Shown here: positions 26,877 to 35,544 of the stretch, piece after piece
How the letters are laid out: each line of letters starts with the position of its first letter
Numbering within the stretch: the stretch's first letter is position 1
Assembly: GCA_963741985.1 (NCBI GenBank)
Contig: CAVUKD010000004.1
Span: 1 to 64,000, forward strand
Length of the DNA: 64,000 nt
Direction: 5' to 3'
Origin: Cryomorpha sp963741985
Lineage (GTDB): Bacteria; Bacteroidota; Bacteroidia; Flavobacteriales_D; Cryomorphaceae
Notes under the pieces: generated by a model
The model's database searches: none
Told to the model about the DNA's origin: nothing
Seen by the model: the letters and a program-made list of their open reading frames with translations, nothing else
Translations under genes and position numbers: made by a program

Positions 26877-27283
26877 TATTTCAGCTGTTTTTCATCCGTT
26901 AATAGAAAACAAGCGTTGTGTTTATCCATTCCAATATGCGGATAATAATCAACCGCTTTGGGCGCAGCCAGCAGGATAAGCGTAGCTTTTGGGGTTTCCT
27001 TTTTTGTTAGCCGGATAAGTTCTTTGCCTATCCCCTGTATTTGGAAAGCATCATCAACAGCCAAATCCGAAAGATAGGTGCAGTATACAAAATCTGTGAT
27101 CGACCGTGATACGCCTACCAACTGGTCCTTATGGCGTGCCGTGATAATTAAATTCGCATGGGTAACCATTCCAATTATTCTATCCATTTCATTCACAGGT
27201 CTTCGTTCTCCTAAAGTTGATTTTATGAGCAGGTCTCTAAATTCAATTGGAGAGAGGTTGTTTTCGATTTGGTAGGTTATCAT
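26876..27283 (-). CDS. GNAT-family acetyltransferase
   Basis: 135 residues. Motif A is AVDDAFQIQGIGKELI (Q-x-x-G-x-G), followed by LLAAPKAVDYYPHIGM as motif B. Similar in type to the next gene but not closely alike in sequence. It is first in the three-gene transcript GNAT-GNAT-sulfurtransferase. A TAnnTTTG-type box lies on the minus strand at 27357-27364, 74 bp before its ATG. Confidence 0.9.
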   Translation of the reverse strand: MITYQIENNLSPIEFRDLLIKSTLGERRPVNEMDRIIGMVTHANLIITARHKDQLVGVSRSITDFVYCTYLSDLAVDDAFQIQGIGKELIRLTKKETPKATLILLAAPKAVDYYPHIGMDKHNACFLLTDEKQLK

Positions 27284-27604
27284 TTTTTCAATTTGAGTCT
27301 ATAAATCCGCTGAAAACGAATTTGCCACAAATTAGACAATTCGCCACAGCGTAATTCAAATCTACATTGTTCAATTTGATTTTGGATGCGGAAAATACAA
27401 CGCATGGAGAAAATCCAACAACCAGCAAGACTTTGTATTGAGCTTCCCACCAATATTTTGCTTCTGCTTACGCCAGTTTATCAGCAACTTCGATATGAGA
27501 TGGGAACACCGGATTTATTCCTTCCCGAAGGATATTCAGGGCATATTAGGGGATCAATGGAGCCCGCAAGCTTTTGCTTTGAAACAAGAGCAGTGCCAAC
27601 GCCT
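27284..27604. other. Region upstream of the GNAT operon
   Basis: It holds the possible GNAT promoter box (27357-27364). A plus frame (about 27438-27650) reads RWEHRIYSFPKDIQG and WSPQAFALKQEQ, which looks protein-like but has no start, and I do not recognise it; it may be another gene fragment. Confidence 0.35.
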
Positions 27605-27842
27605 TCAGCTTTTCAGAGGCATCCTATTTTCTTCTCTTTCCATTCGATAGCTTGTTTCATCCAATTTTACTTTTCCACTAAAGGTCTTGTACACAAAAAT
27701 GGTATACCCCAATATCAAAGGAGTACCAATGGCTACAATCGTAAGCATAATTTGCATCGATTTAGTGGATGATTCTGCATTGTAAATATCGATATTGTAC
27801 TTCGGATCTATGGATGAAAGAAGAAGATTGGGGTATAGGCGT
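27605..27842 (-). pseudogene. cydB: C-terminal fragment of cytochrome bd oxidase subunit II
   Basis: A clean 78-codon minus frame ending in TGA (27605-27607) reads YPNLLLSSIDPKYNIDIYNA, SSTKSMQIMLTIVAIGTP and LILGYTIFVYKTFSGK: the last periplasmic loop and last membrane helix of CydB, including the typical (Y/F)PNLLPSS and YNASSS patterns. Everything upstream of codon RLYP is gone: the sequence beyond 27842 is unrelated. There is no cydA. This is the tail left after a deletion or insertion. Confidence 0.8.
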
Positions 27843-27849
27843 TGTACGT

Positions 27850-27910
27850 GTCGCTTTGGCGCTTATTGAACCGACGAAGGAGCTCAGCGTAGCTAACAAA
27901 GCAAAGCGAC
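27850..27910. repeat. 9-bp inverted repeat at the cydB break
   Basis: GTCGCTTTG (27850-27858) and CAAAGCGAC (27902-27910) are perfect inverted copies, 43 bp apart, beginning only 8 bp after the cydB fragment stops matching. They could be the ends of a small mobile element or a rearrangement hotspot. Confidence 0.45.
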
Positions 27911-27969
27911 CTCATGACCGAAGGGAGTAATTGTTAAGCTTCATTCCTATTTTCACCCACACTATTGTA

Positions 27970-28042
27970 ATCGATATTCACGTATTAAAATGAATTAATA
28001 ATCAATATTCATGAAAAGTAATTGATTTTCATGTTATATTTG
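27970..28042 (+). promoter_or_regulatory. Fic gene promoter with three repeated operator-like sites
   Basis: Three similar 13-bp sites precede the gene: ATCGATATTCACG (27970-27982), ATCAATATTCATG (28001-28013) and ATTGATTTTCATG (28021-28033). The last abuts TATATTTG (28035-28042), an exact TAnnTTTG -7 box, 25 bp before the ATG at 28068. The layout suggests repression by a DNA-binding protein, but no HTH gene remains next to it. Confidence 0.5.
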
Positions 28043-28067
28043 TACTTATATTTCATAAACAACAAGA

Positions 28068-29628
28068 ATGAGTAACTATTTTTCACAAAAAGTAACCGCA
28101 TTTCATGGAAGATTTACTCCAGAATCTGGATTTCTTGCCGGCTATGCATTTTTAATAACTATTATTGAGGAAAACTTAGAACGAAATGTCCCATTACCAG
28201 ATCGGCTTGCTATTGTAACTGAAAAACATCAACGGTATAATACTGACCAATGGCAAGTATTTACAATCAGACATCGAGCCTAACAATGACCTGACCAGCC
28301 ATTTAGCATTTGCTTTAAAGTATGAAGGAATTGATTTATATATTTTAAAAAAGCTCTTTCAATATACAGGAAAAGAACCTGTTCTGAATATGATAAAGAA
28401 AGAACCAACAAGCCAATACACCAGAAGAGTTTGGTTCTTATATGAATGGTTAATGGGTGAAGCACTTGACATCCCAGATTTAAAGACAGGAACATATGTC
28501 GAAATAGTCAATCCCGAAACTACAATTCACAGGCTCTTCAATAAATTCTACCCGACACAGAATAAAAAATAACTTACCGGGAACTCCGGGGTTTCTGTCC
28601 GATGATTAGTAAAACTAATGAAAATCGAAAACTTCATAGAAAAAGATCTTATCAGGTTCAATCGAAAAAGGATTAGCTGGAAGAAACAAAGAACTCATCA
28701 GAAGAACCGCAGCATTTCTGCTATTGAAAGACTCAAAAGCCTCTTTTGCCATCGAAGGAGAATACCCTCCTAATCTCAGAGCAAGAAATTGGGGTAAAGC
28801 AATTGGACAAGCTGGAAAAAAGCACCTAACAATCGAAGAATTAGAAAGGCTTCAAGATATTGTTATCGGATCAAAAAAACTGAAAAATATGGGGTTAAGA
28901 ACTCAGGAAGGATTTATCGGAGAGCATGATCGCGAAACACTTTTCTCCATTACCTGACCATATATCAGCAAAGTCCAAAGATTTACCCTCTTTGATGAAA
29001 GGACTATTAGATACAAATAACTTCCTACAAGAGTCTGGGTACGACCCTGTTTTAACAGCTGCGACGATAGCATTTGGATTCGTATTTATTCACCCTTTCT
29101 CTGATGGCAATGGCCGTATACACAGATACATGATTCATCATATATTGACTCGGATGGGATATACTAAAAGAGGGATGATTTTTCCAGTATCAGCTGCCAT
29201 ACTAAATCGAATTGACGAATACCAGTCAATTTTGGAGGCATACTCTTCTCAAAGAATAGATTTAATCGAATGGGAACCCACAGCAGATCATAATGTTAAA
29301 ATTCTTAATGACACAATTGATCTATATCGTTATTATGACCTGACCAAACAGGTAGAATTTTTATACGAATGCGTCGAAGATACCATTGAGCAAATAATAC
29401 CAGAAGAGCTAAATTATTTAGAAAAATATGATCGAATGACTAAATACATAAATACTTATTTTTCTTTGCCTGACACTAAGGTGGATTTATTGATCAAGTT
29501 GCTAAATCAGAATAATGGTAAGTTATCAAAGAATAAAAGACAGCAGGAATTTGACGAATATCACCGATGAAGAAGTTTCATCAATTGAAGAGAACTTTCA
29601 GTCAATTTTCGAAATAAATAATAAATAA
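28068..29628 (+). pseudogene. Broken class II Fic-family protein
   Basis: Fic proteins transfer AMP or other nucleotide parts to target proteins. The parts in order: N-terminal domain (HGRFTPESGFLAGYAF; WQVFTIRH), then FALKYEGIDLYILKKLF and TSQYTRRVWFLYEWL in a second frame, RIKNNLPGTPGF in a third, the inhibitory-helix motif SFAIEG (class II, S-x-x-x-E-G) at about 28740, the catalytic loop HPFSDGNGRIHR (about 29090-29125) in another frame, and a tail EEVSSIEENFQSIFE ending at 29626-29628. Six frame changes are needed (about 28275, 28545, 28595, 28650-28720, 28935, 29555). The active-site residues are all still readable, so decay is recent or the sequence is faulty. Confidence 0.85.
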
Positions 29629-29965
29629 AACAAAAGCCCAATCGAGTAGACGTCTCCACCCCAAAATAGGGACGGAATGCGCCTGCTGACGCATCGGTAC
29701 AGCATCGTTCCGATATCACACCATCCCGATTTTCTGGGGACGATTCATTGCGTTGTGGAGCGATCTTTTGGTGAAGATCCGAAGCCGATAGGTATCCTCT
29801 TTTACACAGCCTTGCGAATGTAATTGCAGTTTTCAAGATCGGACTCTACTCATGTCATTCGTATAAAAGAAGGAATTCGTGAAATCGCTTGCGCTCAGTT
29901 GGGCTACTGCCCATCCACCTATTACTCATAAAACAATTTGATTTTTAAGGTTTTCGTGATATCGT
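29629..29965. other. Non-coding stretch after fic
   Basis: No gene recognised; a 91-codon minus frame (29561-29836) has no motif and overlaps the Fic tail. A small ATGCG/CGCAT hairpin is at about 29677-29694 and a TGGGC/GCCCA one at about 29900-29913. Confidence 0.35.
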
Positions 29966-30221
29966 GGATATTCCGGACTAAGCTGACCCCTTACATCCAC
30001 CTTTCAAAGCGTCTGTCATTCTGGCTGATGCTGCCCCCCTTTTAAAAGTGAAGATAGCGTGTTAAAACAACTATTCCGGAGCATGCTGACCCCCTTGGGT
30101 TTTTGATTCCGGAGCATGTTGACCCCAGCTCTTCTTCCTATTGGTTTTGGTTTATTTGATGGAACCTCATCAAAAAGATACTTCATGGCCGGAATGGGGG
30201 GTCAGCATCACCGGAATATCC
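29966..30221. mobile_element. Internally deleted IS21-like element
   Basis: The two edges match as inverted repeats: GGATATTCCGG...GCTGACCCC on the left (29966-29990) and the complement GGGGTCAGCAT..CCGGAATATCC on the right (30197-30221). Between them the motif (A/G)TTCCGGAGCATG(C/T)TGACCCC recurs at 30072-30094 and 30105-30127, with a weaker copy at 30017-30039. Multiple subterminal repeats ending in CTGACCCC are a mark of IS21-family ends. There is no istA or istB, so the remains are about 256 bp and can only move if a full copy supplies the enzymes. Confidence 0.6.
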
Positions 30222-30557
30222 AATATCGCATGCGCTAAGTTTGCAGTCCTGCTTCCTTCACTCTATGTTTCACAACAAACGAGCTTGCAGCCATACCTTC
30301 GGCTTGATCTAAAGACTTGCTAATCCCACTAACCAACTGTGGGATAAGGGACTTTTCATTAAGTGTTCATTTTTAATTGTGTTCATGAGTACTCCGTAGT
30401 TCACCCTCTGGATAATTAAAGAACTTTTGTACTTTGCAGTACTGTTCTGCCCATGCAGGGCACACACAAAACCTATAAGCAATAGCGCCCTGCGGGACGC
30501 TACTGCTCATAGCCAAACCGTTGTGGCAAATACAAAATGACATTACAAGATTGAATC
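30222..30557. other. Region between the IS relic and the DUF6155 gene
   Basis: No gene. It holds a promoter-like TACTTTG at about 30430-30436 and the long imperfect hairpin described separately. Confidence 0.35.
30461..30530. repeat. attC-like imperfect hairpin before DUF6155
   Basis: TATAAGCAATAGCG (30474-30487) pairs with CGCTACTGCTCATA (30498-30511) with two mismatches; the tip CCC-TGC-GGG gives a further stem. The mismatches become G-T pairs in the complementary strand. The arm is followed by AAACCGTTGTGGCAA. Long imperfect palindromes with GTTGTG-type ends recall integron cassette sites; no integrase is in the window, so this is only a resemblance. Confidence 0.35.
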
Positions 30558-31139
30558 ATGGGACTACGAGACCTAAAAAACGAACTCAAAAAACTGGACA
30601 AACAAGGTCTGATTAACCTGATCTCGGAATTATACAAGAAGGACAAGTCAATAAAGGAGTTTCTCGACTTTTATGTGAAGCCCAATGAAAGAGAATTATT
30701 CAATAAGTACCGAGACATTGTTTTCGAAGCATTTTATCCGACTCGTGGATACGAACTTAAACTTAAGAACGGAAAAAAGGCAATTTCGTATTTTAAGAAA
30801 TTCAACCCTTCTCCTGAGTTGGTAGCCGAGTTAATGCTTTTTTACGTATCAACAGGTGTAGATTTTACTAATGACTTCGGAGACGTCGATGAAGGATTTT
30901 ATTCAAGTTTAGGGTCGACCTTTGTTGCTGCCTTGAATCTAATGGAAAAAGAGAACCTACTTGAAAAGTTTGCCGAACAAGTATCCATTATTGTAAACGA
31001 AACGGACGGAATTGGCTGGAGCTTTCATGATTACATCTGTGAAGTTTATTGGGAATTTTATCCTGATTCCCACGAGTTGGAAAACGAGCCAATCGAACAA
31101 GAAAAAGGTAAAATCATTAACCTTGATAGAAAGAAATAA
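30558..31139 (+). CDS. DUF6155-family protein
   Basis: 193 residues. It begins with the charged helix LRDLKNELKKLDKQGLINLISELYKKDKSIKEFLDFY (two segments quoted as one pattern of L/K heptads), matching the DUF6155 family as I know it. The rest is mostly helical and soluble, with an acidic patch DFTNDFGDVDEGFY and a conserved GWSFHDYICEVYWE. Function unknown. It stands alone between hairpin structures and inverted TGTGGCAA/TTGCCACA words (30523-30530 and 31149-31156), which fits a single-gene cassette. Confidence 0.8.
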   Translation: MGLRDLKNELKKLDKQGLINLISELYKKDKSIKEFLDFYVKPNERELFNKYRDIVFEAFYPTRGYELKLKNGKKAISYFKKFNPSPELVAELMLFYVSTGVDFTNDFGDVDEGFYSSLGSTFVAALNLMEKENLLEKFAEQVSIIVNETDGIGWSFHDYICEVYWEFYPDSHELENEPIEQEKGKIINLDRKK

Positions 31140-31148
31140 AAAAACACT

Positions 31149-31198
31149 TGCCACACCTTGGTGTTTAGTGCTTAGCTCGTAACCTCGCTACAACACCA
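31149..31198. repeat. Dyad structure after DUF6155
   Basis: TGGTGTT (31159-31165) and AACACCA (31192-31198) are inverted copies; ACACC/GGTGT (31153-31164) is an alternative, overlapping dyad. With the hairpin before the gene it brackets DUF6155. Confidence 0.35.
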
Positions 31199-31308
31199 TA
31201 CACAGAAGGTTAGTAACAATTATGAACCCCGACCGAAATTAGTATTGAGACCATTAAAATATCGAATAAAGGCGTGCAAAGCAAAAATTTAGATGGCGAG
31301 AAGAGAGC

Positions 31309-31848
31309 TTACCCCCCTATTTTCCGATCAGCCATATTCTTGTAATCTGTTTTGTTTAATCTATAATAAACAGCGTTTTCTATTCCTTGAAAAGTATCCT
31401 TTTTCCAAAAAACCATTCCTATTTTTTCAAGGACGCTTATTGACGCCTTATTATCAAAGGAAGCTCTTTCAATTATTTCTTCGATTTTCAAGGTAGTAAA
31501 TCCTCTTTCCAAACAAGCTTTGGCAGACTCTGTGGCATATCCTTTCCCCCACTCATTTTGAAAGAACCGAAATCCCAAATCGATCCGGTTTTCTTCGTTC
31601 AATTTTAATCCACACCAGCCTATAAAATCACCGGATTCTCTGGAGATTACCGCCCAACGCCCGAAACCATTTTTTTCGTAATCGCTGTAATTTTCTAAGA
31701 AAGATCTGGCATCCGAAATGGATGAAAAAGGTGGGTCGCCTGTATATTTCAAAACTTCCGGATCGGCGTTGAGCTTAAAGAATTGTTCCGCATCGGAAAT
31801 ATCCAATTCCCGCAATATCAATCTTTTGGTCTCAACAATTTTGTTCAT
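31309..31848 (-). CDS. GNAT acetyltransferase, RimJ/RimL type
   Basis: 179 residues. N-terminal TKRLILRELDISDAEQFF is typical of the RimJ/RimL-like branch (Acetyltransf_3); the CoA loop is QNEWGKGYATESAKA, and NKASISVLEKIGM is motif B. It probably acetylates a protein N-terminus or small amine; the substrate is not predictable. It is monocistronic, with 146 bp to the metalloprotease gene. Confidence 0.92.
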   Translation of the reverse strand: MNKIVETKRLILRELDISDAEQFFKLNADPEVLKYTGDPPFSSISDARSFLENYSDYEKNGFGRWAVISRESGDFIGWCGLKLNEENRIDLGFRFFQNEWGKGYATESAKACLERGFTTLKIEEIIERASFDNKASISVLEKIGMVFWKKDTFQGIENAVYYRLNKTDYKNMADRKIGG

Positions 31849-31994
31849 TTTTCCATGCGCTTAAATGGATTGGATAGGATGGATTTGGCCTTCCAATGTC
31901 CGGATCTTTCAATTCACAGAATGTCTCATTCGATCCTTATGACCTGGCGAACCAACCCGCCAATCTATCCTGAAATATAGCCTTGTCCTTCGTT

Positions 31995-32945
31995 TTACTC
32001 CTGTAACTTTTCTTTGATTTTATTTACAATCTCCTGGTTTGGGAGACCGGTCGTACCAAGTATTGCAAAAGCAAAATTATCGGCAAGAATCTCCTCCGGG
32101 TGAATAATATACTGCGTATTTTTTCCCACTTGCTCGAAAAACCCACTCACTTGCGACATCGTATAGATTACAGGTTTATCGTTCTTATACGCAATCGTTT
32201 TTAGGGTGTCTCCTTTCAAACATAAAAATCCCACATTTAAATATTTAAAAAAATCTCCGCCGCTATAGTCCTGATTTGCATATAAAATCATCATGCAGGA
32301 TTTTGACGCTTCGTCAACATTCAAATCAATATAACTATCCGTTTGGGGTGCATCGGGATTCGTAATTCTATGCGATTTAAGATTCTCGGGATATGCAACG
32401 TCATTCATTAAATTAAACCCAATAATGGCGTACATCTCCTTCCGAAATTCAGGGTTATTTCTTGTCAGAACATGAAATAACTCATGCACAACCAACTTTT
32501 TCAAATCGCCGGTAGGCTGAGAAATTATATCATCTTTCAGGACTATATAATTTCCCCGGGTATACCCCTCTGCTCCACCTTCTTCCTTAGTCGTGGTTTT
32601 GACAAAATAAATCTCTTCCGGAAAATCAATTTTAAATCCTTGATTTTCAATTTGCTTATCGACCTCTTCAAAAATTGAAATAAGCTCGTTTTTCTCTTTT
32701 TCTGTCCATTCACGCGTCTGTTTCGCGATATATTCAAACAATTCTTCTCTCGTACTATTCGGTTTATGCATTCTGGAATCGATATCAAATGGGCTCCAGC
32801 TTTCTGTAAAGGCATCCTCTTGGGTCAAAAGCGCGTTCGCCTTGTCAATGGATGCAAATCTGACTCTATCTACCAAAGATTCAGCACCAAATCCATTTGC
32901 AATAAATCCTATAAGGGATAATCCAATCCATATAAATTTTTTCAT
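31995..32945 (-). CDS. Secreted zinc metalloprotease-like protein
   Basis: 316 residues from MKKFIW, with an N-terminal signal peptide ending near GFGAES. The zinc-binding motif HELFH lies in LVVHELFHVLTRNNPEFR, and a likely third ligand Glu is in HPEEILADNFAFA about 120 residues later, as in gluzincin-type peptidases. The family is not otherwise known to me. The start at 33011 would put 22 non-signal residues before the signal peptide, so 32945 is preferred. Exported to periplasm or outside; no partner gene. Confidence 0.8.
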   Translation of the reverse strand: MKKFIWIGLSLIGFIANGFGAESLVDRVRFASIDKANALLTQEDAFTESWSPFDIDSRMHKPNSTREELFEYIAKQTREWTEKEKNELISIFEEVDKQIENQGFKIDFPEEIYFVKTTTKEEGGAEGYTRGNYIVLKDDIISQPTGDLKKLVVHELFHVLTRNNPEFRKEMYAIIGFNLMNDVAYPENLKSHRITNPDAPQTDSYIDLNVDEASKSCMMILYANQDYSGGDFFKYLNVGFLCLKGDTLKTIAYKNDKPVIYTMSQVSGFFEQVGKNTQYIIHPEEILADNFAFAILGTTGLPNQEIVNKIKEKLQE

Positions 32946-33277
32946 ATATCTCTCTTCTTTAAAATTAGGTGCAAAACTTTGTGGATTTGCTGCGGGCGCG
33001 ATTATCAGCACAAATAATTAGATGGAGCAATAAGCATTTTTCAATCACAAAACTATCCGCGAGGCACGAAACCCTGTCGTTTGTATATAGGATTTTAATA
33101 CCCGTGATTTTCCAAATGTACTTTTTTCGGATAAAATATCCATCATACCTTTAACCGTTTTGTTCTTGAAAACCAGTATATGGCCGTATATTTTGGTGAT
33201 TTTGAAAATGCATTTTCGCAAGCTGCTTATTCGCTAAACGGCCGTTATACTGCCCCTCTTTCACCAAAAGAATTTCG

Positions 33278-33285
33278 TACTTTTG
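33278..33285 (+). promoter_or_regulatory. TAnnTTTG promoter box, almost leaderless
   Basis: TACTTTTG matches the -7 consensus and is only 5 bp from the ATG at 33291, so the transcript would be leaderless or nearly so. The rest of 32946-33277 holds no gene. Confidence 0.5.
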
Positions 33286-33290
33286 CAAAA

Positions 33291-33638
33291 ATGACAAAGA
33301 CCATATTTCGGAAATATGTACCTGATCGTGTTCGCTATATGGCGAACGTGATTATTGTGGCGTGGCTCCTTATCTCTCCTGCCCTCTTTGTCAATCTGGC
33401 GGTACTTCAGGATCAGAATACCAGTTGCTATGTAGTGGGTTCAGAAGAACAAAATGAACGGCAGCCCGGAAAAGAAATCCATGCCGGCAAAACAAAAGTT
33501 TTCTTAAGTGAACATTTCAATAATCGGTTCCTCAAAAAATTGATTAAAGCCGAAATATACGTTCAAAGCGAAGTGGTCTTGAACTCCCGCTTTATGGATG
33601 AGGTTCCTACCCAGCCTCCACGGTCGGCGCGCGCCTAA
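33291..33638 (+). CDS. Small hypothetical membrane or secreted protein before SulP
   Basis: About 115 residues from MTKTIFRKY, with one hydrophobic segment VIIVAWLLISPALFVNLAV at about 18-36, then a polar, basic C-terminal part. A longer frame begins at 33180, but the promoter box points to 33291. Family not recognised. It precedes the SulP gene by about 100 bp. Confidence 0.5.
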   Translation: MTKTIFRKYVPDRVRYMANVIIVAWLLISPALFVNLAVLQDQNTSCYVVGSEEQNERQPGKEIHAGKTKVFLSEHFNNRFLKKLIKAEIYVQSEVVLNSRFMDEVPTQPPRSARA

Positions 33639-33740
33639 TATTCGCTTTCTTTTTCCTGCCTTTCAGCGGGAAAGCTCAAATTTATTTATTCCAAACATGC
33701 AAAGAAGTCCCTGTTGAGGGGACGCTTAACACGTATATAT

Positions 33741-35294
33741 ATGTCATCAAAAATTTCAAATTTATTCAAGTATACCAAAGAAGACCTCTTATCGAGCGTC
33801 GTGGTTTTTCTCGTAGCTCTGCCGCTCTGTCTCGGTATTGCACTCGCATCAGGTGTGCCCCTGTTGTCGGGACTTATATCGGGAATAGTCGGCGGAATTG
33901 TAATCGGTATGGCGAGCAAATCACATCTCAGCGTCAGCGGTCCGGCTGCCGGCCTGGTGGTGATTGTGATCAATGCCATTACCGATCTCGGTAGTTTCCA
34001 AGCCTTTCTATTCGCCGTTATCATTGCGGGTGTAATCCAGCTCATCCTCGGTTTTGCGAAAGCAGGTGTAATAGGGATGTACTTTCCGTCTTCTGTCATC
34101 AAGGGAATGCTCGCGGCCATCGGTTTAATCCTTATCCTCAAGCAGATTCCGCATTTGCTCGGCTTTGATGCCGATGCTTTTGGAGAAATGAAATTCTTCG
34201 AGACATCGGGAGGCAATACGTTTTCCACCCTGATCGAACCGTTTAAAAATCCAGTGGCGGGAAGCTTCATTATTGGTATTTTCTCCCTGCTATTTCTGAT
34301 TGCCTGGGGAAGCAAGCGCGTGCAAAGCGTGAAATGGCTTAAACAAATACCCGGAGGAATTCTGATTGTATTTATCGGAGTATTGATGAATTATTTATTC
34401 ACAGCCTATTACCCGGCGTATAGCCTTGGAAATGCCCACCTGGTGCAAATACCGGTATTCTCAGATTTTAGTTCATTCACTTCTTCGATAATCTTTCCAT
34501 CGTTTGATTCCATTGGCAATCCCCAAACGTATATTGTCGCTATCACTATCGCGATCGTAGCCAGCCTGGAAACCCTTCTGAGCACCGAGGCCATCGATCG
34601 GATGGATCCATTGAAAAGACATACCCCATCCAATGCCGAACTCAAAGCGCAGGGAATTGGTAATATTGTCTGCGGACTGGTTGGCGGACTACCCGTAACT
34701 GCTGTAATCGTAAGGAGTAGCACGAATCTCCAAGCCGGAGGGCGCACCAAAATGGCCACCATTTACCATGGACTGTTTTTGCTCATAGCGGTAGCATTTT
34801 TGCCCGCCATTATGAATAAAATTCCGTTAGCATCGCTCGCCGCAATACTCATCATGGTCGGTTTTAAACTCACGAAACCGGCCCTTTACAGAGAGCAGTT
34901 TAAGGTGGGGCTTCAACAATTTATTCCTTTCATCGTCACCATTGTTGCCATTCTGTTTACCGATTTGCTTATTGGTATTGTGGTGGGAATGGTAGTAGGT
35001 GTTTTTTATATTTTAAAAACCAATTACCAGGTACCGTATAAATATACAGAAGAACGCGACGATGCCAATTCACTCGAGAAGATTTACATACATCTGAGTG
35101 AGCACGTGTCTTTTCTGAACAAAGCCAACTTACTCAATACCCTGCAACATATTCCGGCTGAAGCCAAAGTGGTAATTGACGGATCAAATGCCAAGCGGAT
35201 AGATCACGACGCTTTGGAGGTAATTCACAATTTCAAATTTGAAGGGAAAGAGAAAAATATTGATACAGAATTAGTGAATATTCCTGCCTTGTAA
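33741..35294 (+). CDS. SulP-family anion transporter
   Basis: 517 residues with 10-12 membrane helices. The start of the domain, KEDLLSSVVVFLVALPLCLG, and SVSGPAAGLV, GGLPVTAVIVRSS are signatures of SulP/SLC26 proteins, which carry sulfate, bicarbonate or similar anions. The C-terminal STAS domain (about 435-517, with VVIDGSNAKRIDHDAL) is somewhat short. In many Bacteroidota a carbonic anhydrase gene follows such a SulP; none is present here. The ATG at 33741 was chosen because the domain begins right after it. A strong terminator follows. Confidence 0.93.
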   Translation: MSSKISNLFKYTKEDLLSSVVVFLVALPLCLGIALASGVPLLSGLISGIVGGIVIGMASKSHLSVSGPAAGLVVIVINAITDLGSFQAFLFAVIIAGVIQLILGFAKAGVIGMYFPSSVIKGMLAAIGLILILKQIPHLLGFDADAFGEMKFFETSGGNTFSTLIEPFKNPVAGSFIIGIFSLLFLIAWGSKRVQSVKWLKQIPGGILIVFIGVLMNYLFTAYYPAYSLGNAHLVQIPVFSDFSSFTSSIIFPSFDSIGNPQTYIVAITIAIVASLETLLSTEAIDRMDPLKRHTPSNAELKAQGIGNIVCGLVGGLPVTAVIVRSSTNLQAGGRTKMATIYHGLFLLIAVAFLPAIMNKIPLASLAAILIMVGFKLTKPALYREQFKVGLQQFIPFIVTIVAILFTDLLIGIVVGMVVGVFYILKTNYQVPYKYTEERDDANSLEKIYIHLSEHVSFLNKANLLNTLQHIPAEAKVVIDGSNAKRIDHDALEVIHNFKFEGKEKNIDTELVNIPAL

Positions 35295-35311
35295 TATAAA
35301 CAACCATCATC

Positions 35312-35349
35312 CGCTCCCGTTTGAATTTCTGATCGGGAGCGTTTGTTTG
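35312..35349 (+). terminator. Terminator after sulP
   Basis: CGCTCCCG (35312-35319) and CGGGAGCG (35334-35341) form a perfect 8-bp stem, followed by TTTGTTTGG. Confidence 0.75.
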
Positions 35350-35485
35350 GCACGGTATTCAAGATTTTCGGATCTTATTTTAGCGGGTATCGCGTCTTTG
35401 GAACCTAACCACGGCACAAGCAAAATAGCCAAAAGTGAATTAAACCGTAAAACCTGGACTTCTAAGTGTACGGGTGCTTATACCA

Positions 35486-35520
35486 GAAAAATGGCCTCCG
35501 GATTGATCCGAAAGCCATTT
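35486..35520 (-). terminator. Terminator after the BON-domain gene
   Basis: AATGGC (35490-35495) pairs with GCCATT (35514-35519), with inner CCGGAT/ATCCG pairing; on the minus strand the stem is followed by TTTTCTGG. It lies 25 bp beyond the stop of the BON-domain gene. Confidence 0.65.
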
Positions 35521-35544
35521 ATTATACGGAGGTAAGCTTAGATA

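Noticed and set aside
29561..29836. 91-codon minus frame after fic
   Set aside because: Overlaps the readable Fic C-terminus and has no motif.
31227..31239. 13-bp word CCCCGACCGAAAT shared with 63529-63541
   Set aside because: Matches of this length are expected by chance within 64 kb, and the surroundings differ.
33686..34315. 209-codon minus frame opposite sulP
   Set aside because: Antisense to the conserved SulP membrane domain; Pro/Ile/Thr-rich shadow.
35347..35535. 62-codon plus frame after sulP
   Set aside because: Lies beyond a strong terminator and overlaps the terminator of the opposite gene.
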